From contig JAURZO010000068.1 of NCBI GenBank assembly GCA_030653405.1, forward strand, positions 1 through 6,258: a stretch of DNA of 6,258 nucleotides. The letters run 5' to 3'. Numbering within the stretch: position 1 is the stretch's first letter; every line of letters begins with the position of its first letter. Shown here piece after piece: positions 1 through 6,105 of the stretch. Position numbers and translations under genes: made by a program. Below the pieces are notes generated by a model. It worked only from the letters and a program-made list of their open reading frames with translations. It did not search any database and was not told the DNA's origin. The stretch is from Zwartia sp. GTDB lineage: Bacteria; Pseudomonadota; Gammaproteobacteria; Burkholderiales; Burkholderiaceae_B.

Positions 1-661
1 GAGGGTACCGAGGCTTAAGTGCTTGCGAGTATCCGCCGGTGGCATGCTTGGCGGCCTCAGCTTTAGCCCATGGAAGTGTTTCGCGCACCCAAAGTTGAGT
101 CAGCACTAATGCGCTGAGGATCACGATGAGTCCAAAAATCAACAAAGCTTGTCTGGGTCCAAGCTTTGTCGCGAGCCATGCCGTCATGATGCCTGCTAAT
201 GCCACGCCAACATAGCCGGCAAACTCATTGAGCCCCATAGTCAGTCCGCGCTCTTGCATCCGCGTGATGTCCAGTTTGGCGGTTTGCGTCATCGACCATG
301 TTAAGCCTTGGTTCACGCCAAGAAGCACCGTCGCCGCAACGATCCAGGACCAATTAGGTGCATACCAGATCATCCATGGAATGGGAATGGCCATGAGCCA
401 GCCCGCCAGCAGAACACGTTTGCGACCGATACCCTCGGATAAGCGGCCTGCGACAAAGTTCATCACGCCCTTCACCACACCAAAGGCAATCACAAAGGAC
501 GTAAGTAATAGAAAGGACGTTTTGGGTACACCGAACTCGGATTCGGCGAGTGCTGGGACGACAGTACGCATCATTCCGAGCGTCAAACCCACCAACAGCA
601 CCTGTAATAGTTGGTGCAAAAACTGACTCAGATTTATCCGGATGCCGTGTTCGTGTGTCAT
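1..661 (-). CDS. MFS transporter, N-terminal half (cut by window edge)
   Basis: Translating the minus strand from the ATG at 661 gives an open frame that runs to the window edge without a stop (220 residues). It holds six hydrophobic segments at about residues 14-36, 49-70, 83-100, 105-125, 142-163 and 170-192, then a polar loop. This is the N-terminal six-helix bundle of a 12-helix major facilitator. The MFS motif A sits at residues 72-84 (GRLSEGIGRKRVL), between helices 2 and 3. The protein should be an inner-membrane proton-coupled transporter, more likely an efflux pump given its neighbour, but nothing here shows the substrate. It starts 30 bp after the stop of the ArsR-rhodanese gene with no terminator between, so the two look co-transcribed. 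No good Shine-Dalgarno precedes the ATG, so translational coupling is possible. No in-frame start lies between the upstream stop and this ATG. The C-terminal half is outside the window. Confidence 0.88.
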   Translation of the reverse strand, partial: MTHEHGIRINLSQFLHQLLQVLLVGLTLGMMRTVVPALAESEFGVPKTSFLLLTSFVIAFGVVKGVMNFVAGRLSEGIGRKRVLLAGWLMAIPIPWMIWYAPNWSWIVAATVLLGVNQGLTWSMTQTAKLDITRMQERGLTMGLNEFAGYVGVALAGIMTAWLATKLGPRQALLIFGLIVILSALVLTQLWVRETLPWAKAEAAKHATGGYSQALKPRYP

Positions 662-691
662 CGGTGTGGTTTGTAAATGACTAAGGGTTGG

Positions 692-1354
692 CTAGTGTTG
701 GGCCAATGGCATCCCTGCCGCCTGCCACTCACTCACACCATCTAATAATTTATGGATCCGGTATCCCTTGCTGCTGAGCAACTGACATGCTTGTTCAGAG
801 AACATGCAAAACGGACCTCGGCAATAGGCGACAATTTCTTTGTCCTTTGGGAGTTCTGACAAACGCTTTGTGATTTCCTGCAGAGGCATGGAGCGCGCAA
901 AAGGTAGATGTGCTTGCTCGTACTCCTCTTTAGGGCGAACATCAATCACCAGTACATCTCCATTTTTGGCACGATTGAGTAGGGTGGCTCGATCCACCAT
1001 GAGTAGCTTCGAAGGCTCAGCCACCATCCCATTCAAAGCCACCTGTAGATCGACCAAATGCTCTTGCGCAACCTCTCTAAGCGTGACCCATAAGCCCGCT
1101 ACGTCATCGCCCGTAAGGCGATAAATCACAAACTTGCCCTCTTTACGTGAGGTGACTAATCGGGCTTCTCGCAAAGCCCGCAGATGAGCGCTCGCGAGTT
1201 TGACATTGATGGACAGCGCATCGGCCAGTCGCTCTACGGACTTTTCGCTTTGGGCAAGCAGCTCAAGTAGCTCAAGCCGCTTTGGACTTGAGACTGCTTT
1301 ACCGATACGGGCGACTTGCTCGTACAGCAGATTTTTGATGTCACGATTATTCAT
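692..1354 (-). CDS. ArsR-family repressor fused to a rhodanese domain
   Basis: The product is 220 residues with two domains. Residues about 10-90 form an ArsR/SmtB-type winged helix: a leading helix with SSPKRLELLELL, a recognition-helix region near 46-66 (VKLASAHLRALREARLV), and a beta wing with GKFVIYRL. Residues about 113-218 form a single rhodanese domain with the family's IDVRPKEEYEQAHLPFA segment (137-153), the active-site loop CRGPFC (Cys178 likely catalytic, Cys183 second) and a C-terminal WQAAGMPL motif. The classical arsenic/metal-binding ELCVCDL motif is absent, so sensing probably involves thiol chemistry in the rhodanese half (persulfide or an oxyanion); that is inference. The ATG at 1354 is the most upstream start possible, because an in-frame TAG lies four codons before it. 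It has no Shine-Dalgarno, and the predicted transcript begins at or next to the ATG. It probably represses itself and the downstream MFS gene through the palindrome over its promoter. Confidence 0.93.
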   Translation of the reverse strand: MNNRDIKNLLYEQVARIGKAVSSPKRLELLELLAQSEKSVERLADALSINVKLASAHLRALREARLVTSRKEGKFVIYRLTGDDVAGLWVTLREVAQEHLVDLQVALNGMVAEPSKLLMVDRATLLNRAKNGDVLVIDVRPKEEYEQAHLPFARSMPLQEITKRLSELPKDKEIVAYCRGPFCMFSEQACQLLSSKGYRIHKLLDGVSEWQAAGMPLAQH

Positions 1355-1357
1355 TCT

Positions 1358-1383
1358 AACATTCTAGTGATTATTAGAATGTT
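1358..1383. promoter_or_regulatory. 9-8-9 inverted repeat, probable ArsR-rhodanese operator
   Basis: AACATTCTA (1358-1366) and TAGAATGTT (1375-1383) form a perfect inverted repeat with an 8-bp spacer. A third copy of the CATTCTA core lies in direct orientation at 1352-1358, overlapping the start codon. One arm covers the predicted -10 and the other fills the -10/-35 spacer, so a bound dimer would block RNA polymerase. ArsR-family dimers usually bind dyads of this kind in their own promoter. That the fused repressor binds here is inferred from position. Confidence 0.72.
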
Positions 1384-1389
1384 TTGCAA
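1361..1389 (-). promoter_or_regulatory. sigma-70-like promoter of the arsR-rhodanese/MFS unit
   Basis: On the minus strand TTGCAA (1389-1384, 4 of 6 matches to the -35 consensus) is followed, after exactly 17 bp, by TAGAAT (1366-1361, 5 of 6 matches to the -10 consensus). Only 6 bp separate the -10 from the ATG at 1354. Transcription would therefore start at or within a base or two of the initiation codon, giving a leaderless or nearly leaderless mRNA. This fits the missing Shine-Dalgarno. Prediction from sequence only. Confidence 0.6.
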
Positions 1390-1403
1390 AATTTTATAAA
1401 ATT
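1390..1403. repeat. 14-bp perfect AT-rich palindrome
   Basis: AATTTTATAAAATT reads the same on both strands and lies just upstream of the -35 of the arsR-rhodanese promoter. It could act as an AT-rich UP-like element or a second protein site, or be chance in an AT-rich spacer. The rest of the gap up to 1594 shows no convincing gene, and no hairpin followed by a T-run that would end the upstream copper operon. Confidence 0.35.
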
Positions 1404-1594
1404 CTGACGCTTGAGCCACTATTGTGTGACGTACTTTGTCCCGTACCCAAGTAGACACACTCTGTTACCAAGCTGTCCAGACAGAAGATGCCCCAATCCT
1501 GATCATCAGCATTGATGAGTCAATTTACGGAAAGATAGTGATGAGAGCGCTCTTGCAGTCCTTGAAAACAAAAGGCCGGACACTCCCCCATGCG

Positions 1595-2638
1595 TCAAGG
1601 TGTCATGCTAATGCCGTTGGGTAACTTGCCAACGGGCACGGTCTTTGTGACACGTCGTTCTTTGATATCAAGCACGGACAAAGAGTTGGCGTAGATGTTC
1701 GTCACATAGGCAAACCGTCCGTCCCGATCGACAACCACGCCATGGGCGCCAGCACCTGTCACGACTGTCTTGGTCACTTGAAACGTCTGAAGATCTATCA
1801 AACTAACAGTATTGTCAGGATTCTTGCGTGTGCCCTGATTGGCCACCAGAAGCGTAAGTGAGTCCGGTGTAATGTAGAGCTGTATAGGAGCTTCTCCGAC
1901 ACTAATCTTGCGAACCACCTTGCGTGTCGCTGGGTCGATCACGGCAACAGCCTTTTCCTGTGACAGCGAAACAAAGGCCAAACGACCGTCTGGCGTGAAG
2001 CCAGTCTGGGCTGGCCCCTTACCCACCTGCACCTGCGCCACTTCCTTCTGGTTGACAGTGTCGATCACCGACACCGTACCGCCTTTGAGATTGGCGACGT
2101 ACACTTCTTTGCCGTCAGGCCTGACTCGAAGACCGTGGGGGAATTGGCCAACGGGAATAGTCGCGACGAGGCTGCGCAGCGATGTGTCGATCACGCTGAC
2201 TGTGTTGTCACCGCCGTTGGTGACATAGGCAAAGCGGCCATCTGGCGACACCACTACATGAGCGGGGTGTATGCCAACCGGCACTTGCGCAACGACTGCG
2301 CTAGTGCTTGTGTCGATGACCCAGACTGCACCGGACTGTTCCATCGCCTGATGTAAACCTTTGCCCATCCCCTTGTGCGCAGAGTCGCCGGTCGTATGGC
2401 CGGGCTCACCATTGTTGGTCACCCATGCAAATTTTCCATCGGGCGATACTTGCACGTTGTGCGGCATTTTGCCCACGCGCACGCTCGCAAGCGTTTTGAG
2501 CGATGTGGCATCAATCACGCTGACCGTGTCCGCGCCCTCATTGGCTACATACACCTTGTCTGTGGCCAAGGTGGCGCCAGACCAAACTAGAAGGGCCATC
2601 AGCGGGGCTTTCGAGAGCCAGTTGTTTATTTTTTTCAT
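1595..2638 (-). CDS. exported seven-bladed YVTN beta-propeller protein with His-rich loop
   Basis: The product is 347 residues. It begins with a Sec signal peptide (KK, then a hydrophobic stretch to about residue 22, likely cleavage after ATLA at 25). The rest consists of seven repeats of about 42 residues with the YVTN-family pattern Y/F-V-A/T-N...TVSVIDT...V-A-x-V-x-VG...P-x-x-x-x-x-x-PDG-x. Blades start near residues 29, 71, 137, 179, 221, 263 and 310, predicting a closed periplasmic propeller of the YncE/lactonase-like type. Blade 2 carries an extra loop (about 77-102) with three His and two Met (EPGHTTGDSAHKGMGKGLHQ), which could bind a metal; this is inference. No enzymatic residues are recognisable, and the partner or substrate is unknown. 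An AGGA at 2651-2648 lies 9 bp before the ATG. The gene starts 50 bp after the copper ATPase with no terminator between, so the two are probably one transcript. Relatives near copper or c-type cytochrome genes are often annotated only as YVTN or YncE-like proteins. Confidence 0.88.
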   Translation of the reverse strand: MKKINNWLSKAPLMALLVWSGATLATDKVYVANEGADTVSVIDATSLKTLASVRVGKMPHNVQVSPDGKFAWVTNNGEPGHTTGDSAHKGMGKGLHQAMEQSGAVWVIDTSTSAVVAQVPVGIHPAHVVVSPDGRFAYVTNGGDNTVSVIDTSLRSLVATIPVGQFPHGLRVRPDGKEVYVANLKGGTVSVIDTVNQKEVAQVQVGKGPAQTGFTPDGRLAFVSLSQEKAVAVIDPATRKVVRKISVGEAPIQLYITPDSLTLLVANQGTRKNPDNTVSLIDLQTFQVTKTVVTGAGAHGVVVDRDGRFAYVTNIYANSLSVLDIKERRVTKTVPVGKLPNGISMTP

Positions 2639-2688
2639 GGTGGGTCATCCTGTGTAATTGATAAATTGAAATCTGCAGTACTTGGTTG

Positions 2689-4812
2689 TCATGTTTTGCC
2701 GCTGCGCAAACGTAGCGCATTACCGATCACTGATACGGAACTCAAGCTCATGGCCAGCGCGGCAATCAACGGCGACAATAGCCAGCCCGTCAGTGGATAC
2801 AGCACACCAGCCGCAATCGGAATGCCCAATGCGTTGTACAGAAATGCAAACACCAGATTTTGTTTCATGTTGCGCACTGTCGCCTCGGACAGTGCGCGTG
2901 CAACTGCAATCCCGCGCAGATCCCCTTTGATCAGCGTGATCTGCGCACTGTTCATTGCTACGTCGGTTCCGGTTCCCATGGCAATCCCGACATCGGCTTT
3001 GGCCAGCGCCGGCGCATCGTTGATGCCGTCACCTGCCATGGCCACCACGCAGCCTTCCTTTTGAAGCCTTTCAACTAGCGATAGCTTGTCGGCTGGTTTG
3101 ACCTCACCGTGCACCTCATCGATGCCCAAGCGGGCTGCCACGGATTTGGCCGTGGTCAGTCCGTCGCCAGTGGCCATCACGATGCGAAGCCCCGAGGCCT
3201 TAAGTGTGGACAGAGCTTCGGGCGTGCTGTCCTTGACTGGATCGGACACCGCCAAAAGACCTATCAGCTGTCCATCAGCGGCCAGGTACATCACGCTTGC
3301 ACCTTCGGAACGCAAGACCTCGGCCTGTGGTAGCAGAGCAGTTACTGAGACACCGAGCTTCTCCATCAGCGTGGTGTTTCCCAGTGCCAATTGATGTCCT
3401 GCCACCTGCCCACGCACGCCGATGCCCGAGCTGGACTCGAAGTTATCAGGTTTATCCAACGACATACCACGCTCGCGTGCGGCACGAACTATGGTTTCGG
3501 CCAGGGGATGCTCGCTACCCTGGTCCAGGCTGGCAGCCAGGCGCAGCAACTCATCGGAGTCAAACCCAGGAGCGGGAATAGCGCGCTCATAGGTCGGTCG
3601 GCCTTGAGTAAGCGTCCCTGTTTTGTCAATGATGAGGGTATCTATTTTGCGCATGTTCTCGATGGATGCTGCGTCCCTAAACAACACGCCTTGTGTGGCT
3701 CCACGACCGGTTGCCACCATGATGGACATGGGCGTGGCCAGGCCCAGCGCACAGGGGCAGGCAATGATCAGCACAGCCACGGCGTTGATCAGGCCAAACA
3801 CCCAACTCGGCTCAGGTCCGTACAGTCCCCAGGCGAAGAAGGTCAAGAAGGCAATCCCAATCACAGCGAGGACGAAATAGCCCGCCACCACATCGGCCAT
3901 GCGTTGCATGGGTGCCCGAGATCGTTGTGCCTGGGCAACCATTTGAACGATCTGAGACAGCATGGTGGAGCCGCCCACGCGCTCACTTCGAATCACCAGG
4001 GCGCCGCTGGTGTTGAGCGTGGCGCCGATCACCTTGTCACCCATGCGTTTGGCGACTGGCATGGGCTCACCAGTGAGCATGGACTCATCGATTGAACTGT
4101 CGCCCTCTGTCACTTCACCATCCACCGGAACTTTTTCGCCGGGGCGTACACGTAGCAGGTCGCCTACGTGCACATGCGCCAGTGGTACATCCTCTTCGCG
4201 GCCATCAGCGCGGATACGGCGAGCAGTTTTGGGTGTCAGACCCAACAACGATTTGATGGCTGCCGAGGTCTGCGACCGAGCCTTGAGTTCAAGCACTTGG
4301 CCCAGAAGGGTGAGCGAGATGATCACAGCGGCGGCCTCAAAGTACACAGCCACACGGCCCATTGAGATGAAGGTATCCGGGAAAACCTGTGGCGCGACCG
4401 TCGCGACCACGCTGTAGATGAACGCAGCACCCGTTCCAAGACCAATTAACGTCCACATGTTCGGACTTCGGTTGACCACGGATATCCAGCCGCGCGAGAA
4501 AAATGGCCAGCCAGCCCACAGAACAATTGGTATAGACAGCACCAATTCGATCCAAGTCTGAGTCTTGGCTTCAAACCACTGCAGCTGATGTCCAAACATC
4601 GCCAAGACCGCGACTGCGACGGTCAGCGGTAGTGTCCACCAGAAGCGGTGCTGGAAATTACGCAATTCGGGGTTTTCATCGTTGTGGAGATCAGGGATCA
4701 AGAGATCAAGCGTCATGCCACATTTAGGACAGTTGCCAGGGTGGTTCTGCCGAATCTCCGGGTGCATAGGACATGTGTATAAGGTGTGGGCGTTATTGAC
4801 AATTGCCATCAT
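2689..4812 (-). CDS. copA: Cu(I)/Ag(I)-exporting P1B-type ATPase
   Basis: This is a heavy-metal P-type ATPase that exports monovalent copper or silver from the cytosol using ATP. Residue numbers count from a GTG at 4818; I place the start at the ATG at 4812 (residue 3), because GGAG lies 9 bp before it and only 3 bp before the GTG. Visible parts: an N-terminal Cys-rich metal-binding domain (residues 14-38, CPMHP then CPKCGM), as in SilP-like pumps and in place of GMxCxxC HMA domains; two leading helices (about 59-76 and 88-107); the actuator TGEP motif (249-252); ACPCALGLATP in the sixth helix with the CPC metal site at 354-356; the phosphorylated Asp398 in DKTGT; the SEHPLAE nucleotide motif (435-441); TGDG (550-553); GDGINDAP (596-603); YN (661-662) in helix 7 and MSLSS (690-694) in helix 8. 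CPC, YN and MxxSS together indicate Cu(I)/Ag(I) (P1B-1). Length and motifs look intact. It sits between exported candidate metal-binding proteins, probably in one operon. Silver versus copper preference cannot be told. Confidence 0.96.
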   Translation of the reverse strand: MMAIVNNAHTLYTCPMHPEIRQNHPGNCPKCGMTLDLLIPDLHNDENPELRNFQHRFWWTLPLTVAVAVLAMFGHQLQWFEAKTQTWIELVLSIPIVLWAGWPFFSRGWISVVNRSPNMWTLIGLGTGAAFIYSVVATVAPQVFPDTFISMGRVAVYFEAAAVIISLTLLGQVLELKARSQTSAAIKSLLGLTPKTARRIRADGREEDVPLAHVHVGDLLRVRPGEKVPVDGEVTEGDSSIDESMLTGEPMPVAKRMGDKVIGATLNTSGALVIRSERVGGSTMLSQIVQMVAQAQRSRAPMQRMADVVAGYFVLAVIGIAFLTFFAWGLYGPEPSWVFGLINAVAVLIIACPCALGLATPMSIMVATGRGATQGVLFRDAASIENMRKIDTLIIDKTGTLTQGRPTYERAIPAPGFDSDELLRLAASLDQGSEHPLAETIVRAARERGMSLDKPDNFESSSGIGVRGQVAGHQLALGNTTLMEKLGVSVTALLPQAEVLRSEGASVMYLAADGQLIGLLAVSDPVKDSTPEALSTLKASGLRIVMATGDGLTTAKSVAARLGIDEVHGEVKPADKLSLVERLQKEGCVVAMAGDGINDAPALAKADVGIAMGTGTDVAMNSAQITLIKGDLRGIAVARALSEATVRNMKQNLVFAFLYNALGIPIAAGVLYPLTGWLLSPLIAALAMSLSSVSVIGNALRLRSGKT

Positions 4813-4953
4813 AGACACCTGCTCCAGAATTTAATGCCAATCATTCACATCATGACTGCGCATGAAATGCATAATTGGACATGCTAGCGTGATCGATATT
4901 CATGACTCTGGCCTGCCCGCGGATGATTGGAATATTCAATGCAGGATGAGACC

Positions 4954-5406
4954 TTATTTGCTCTGATAATTGTTCATTCGGTCCATCATCATCTGCATCA
5001 TGTTGGCCATCATTTCCATACGTTTTTGCATCATTTGATTTTGCATGGGCATGTTGCCCATCATAGGCATTCCGTCTTTCATTGGCATGTCCATGATTCC
5101 GGCTTCGCGCATGATGGACATTCCCGATTCCATTGCCTTCATGTTCTCTTTCATGATTGCGTTGCGTTCTTCAGGTGTTTTTGCGCGAGTCATTTTTTGA
5201 TGAATCTCTTGCATCGCCATCATATGAGAATCCATTTTTTTCATCATGTCGTGTGACATTTGATTGGATGGGTTGTTTCCTCTAGCAGTCGCTGGTTGCT
5301 CTATTGAGCTTGGTCGATCCTTGTTCTGATCTTGAGCCTGTGCCATCACAGCCGGTGGAGACACTGCAATGACACTGGCAATGAAGAGTGAATTAAAGCC
5401 TTTCAT
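4954..5406 (-). CDS. methionine-rich periplasmic protein, putative copper binder
   Basis: The precursor is 150 residues. A longer frame opens at 5463, but the ATG at 5406 is chosen because AAGGAA lies 6 bp upstream and a clear signal peptide begins there (MKGFNSLF, hydrophobic core to about residue 20, cleavage after VMA at 22). The mature part of about 128 residues contains about 32 Met (one in four). They cluster in MSHDMMKKMDSHMM, in a charged helix of TPEERNAIMKENMKAMESGM type, in a short MP-rich turn (MDMPMKDGMPMMGNMPM), and in a C-terminal run with MMANMMQMMMDRM. There is no Cys. Methionine-rich exported proteins commonly bind Cu(I) or Ag(I) through thioethers (the Met-rich parts of CusB, CopB and PcoB/PcoE-like proteins are known examples), so a periplasmic copper buffer or chaperone for the pump system is likely but unproven. 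I do not recognise a named family. It lies between the DUF411 remnant and the copper ATPase. Confidence 0.85.
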   Translation of the reverse strand: MKGFNSLFIASVIAVSPPAVMAQAQDQNKDRPSSIEQPATARGNNPSNQMSHDMMKKMDSHMMAMQEIHQKMTRAKTPEERNAIMKENMKAMESGMSIMREAGIMDMPMKDGMPMMGNMPMQNQMMQKRMEMMANMMQMMMDRMNNYQSK

Positions 5407-5507
5407 GATGATTTCCTTGAATGTGAGTAAGGATCGTTGTGTCTGAGTCGCCACTGAAATCATTAAAAATAATGCGCGGATTTTACGTGTGGAGTAAAGA
5501 GGCTGGG

Positions 5508-5984
5508 TCAGTAAGACGAAAAGATGCTCGAATGACCGTTTTTTTGCATCAGCAGGACGTTATAAGGATCACGCCTATCGCCATAGACTTTCCCATCCAT
5601 TCCGGGCGATCCAATCGGCATGCCAGGCACTGCAAGCCCAAGGGCAACAGGCTTTTTTTAAGAAACGAATGACATCTTTAGCTGGTACATGGCCTTCAAT
5701 AAAGTACCCTGCCACCACTGCGGTGTAACAGTATCCGTATTTAGGCTTTACACCAAGCTTAGTATGGACGGTTTGGTTACCATTATTATTCACCTGAATA
5801 TCAAATCCATTACTTTTCATGTGCTCAATTCAGTCTGACAACATCCACAGTTAGGATATTTCCAGACTTTCATAGTCGAATTACTCAGAATGTCGCCAGC
5901 GAAAACAGTTGAAAGCCCCAAAATCATGATCCCTAGGATAAAGAATCGAAGTCTTGTTTGTGTTGATGTAACAGAGCCAGTCAC
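5508..5984 (-). pseudogene. DUF411 periplasmic metal-binding protein, two frameshifts
   Basis: Three frame segments together match a complete DUF411 protein of about 158 residues. Segment 1 starts at a GTG (5984, AAAGGG 7 bp upstream) and gives a signal peptide (FFILGIMILGLSTVFA) and KVWKYPNCGCCQT with the family's CGCC motif (5849-5838). The frame is lost near 5830-5831: two bases stand where a codon is expected before IEHM. Segment 2 reads IEHMKSNGFDIQV to YTAVVAGYFIEGHVPAKDVIRFLKK. The frame changes again at a run of seven A (5659-5653). Segment 3 reads PVALGLAVPGMPIGSPGMDG to a stop at 5508-5510. The two shifts cancel, and start and stop are in the same frame exactly 159 codons apart. A conserved His of the CHTAVV motif, as I recall the family, appears as Tyr (CYTAVV). 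DUF411 proteins are small exported proteins common beside copper and other metal efflux genes. Either the gene is decaying or the assembly has two indel errors. It is first in the operon, after the copper box. Confidence 0.82.
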
Positions 5985-6024
5985 GATGAGGCCCTTTGGC
6001 TAGTGAACTAGTGCATACACTACT

Positions 6025-6030
6025 ATTGTA
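6025..6030 (-). promoter_or_regulatory. possible -10 of the copper operon promoter
   Basis: TACAAT on the minus strand (6030-6025) matches five of six -10 positions. No good -35 lies 16-18 bp upstream, which is usual for promoters that need an activator. It sits 33 bp downstream of the copper-box palindrome, placing the box centre roughly 53 bp upstream of a start site near 6018, and 41 bp before the GTG start of the DUF411 frame. Confidence 0.45.
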
Positions 6031-6062
6031 GGAAAGCAGAGGTGACGAGACTTCGACTACGC

Positions 6063-6080
6063 GATGACAAATTTGTCATC
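6063..6080. promoter_or_regulatory. copper box palindrome (CusR/PcoR/CopR-type site)
   Basis: GATGACAAATTTGTCATC is a perfect 18-bp palindrome. Its inner 16 bp match the known CusR/PcoR copper box core ATGACAA-N2-TTGTCAT exactly. The genes read leftwards from it encode copper-handling proteins, so it is most likely the activator site of a copper-sensing response regulator whose gene is not in the window. Being symmetrical, it could also have served a divergent gene on the right, now displaced by the insertion sequence. Confidence 0.8.
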
Positions 6081-6105
6081 AATACTGTTGAGAATCACTT
6101 AAAAC

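Noticed and set aside
1473..1484. CTGTC-CA-GACAG inverted repeat as a terminator
   Set aside because: The loop would be only 2 nt and no T-run follows on either strand.
1436..1624. Plus-strand frame of 62 codons in the gap between the propeller and ArsR genes
   Set aside because: It starts with TTG, has no clear ribosome site, overlaps the end of the propeller gene and matches nothing recognised.
3391..4095. Plus-strand open frame of 234 codons
   Set aside because: It lies wholly antisense to the ATPase core, which has every family motif. Its translation resembles no protein family.
4850..4903. 17-codon minus-strand mini-ORF upstream of copA, possible leader peptide
   Set aside because: The ribosome site is weak, there is no regulatory codon pattern or attenuator hairpin, and chance ATGs are frequent in this stretch.
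4819..4953. Search for a separate CueR-type or sigma-70 promoter in front of copA
   Set aside because: No ACCTT...AAGGT-type dyad and no convincing -35/-10 pair with proper spacing was found. A weak promoter cannot be excluded.
4927..5256. Plus-strand frame encoding a strikingly His-rich protein
   Set aside because: It is the antisense of the methionine-rich gene: ATG codons read backwards as CAT (His). It has no credible ribosome site, and the minus-strand product has a signal peptide and good start.
5407..5463. Longer start for the Met-rich protein at 5463
   Set aside because: It would put 19 polar residues before a clear signal peptide and has no ribosome site, whereas AAGGAA stands 6 bp before the ATG at 5406.
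5575..5820. The 81-codon ORF as an intact small gene
   Set aside because: Its middle matches DUF411 but its last 25 or so residues are out-of-frame translation of the family's C-terminus, and its N-terminus lacks the signal peptide and CGCC motif found in another frame just upstream.
6009..6022. TAGTG-CATA-CACTA inverted repeat near the predicted transcription start
   Set aside because: A five-base stem with no known consensus could be chance; too weak to call an operator.
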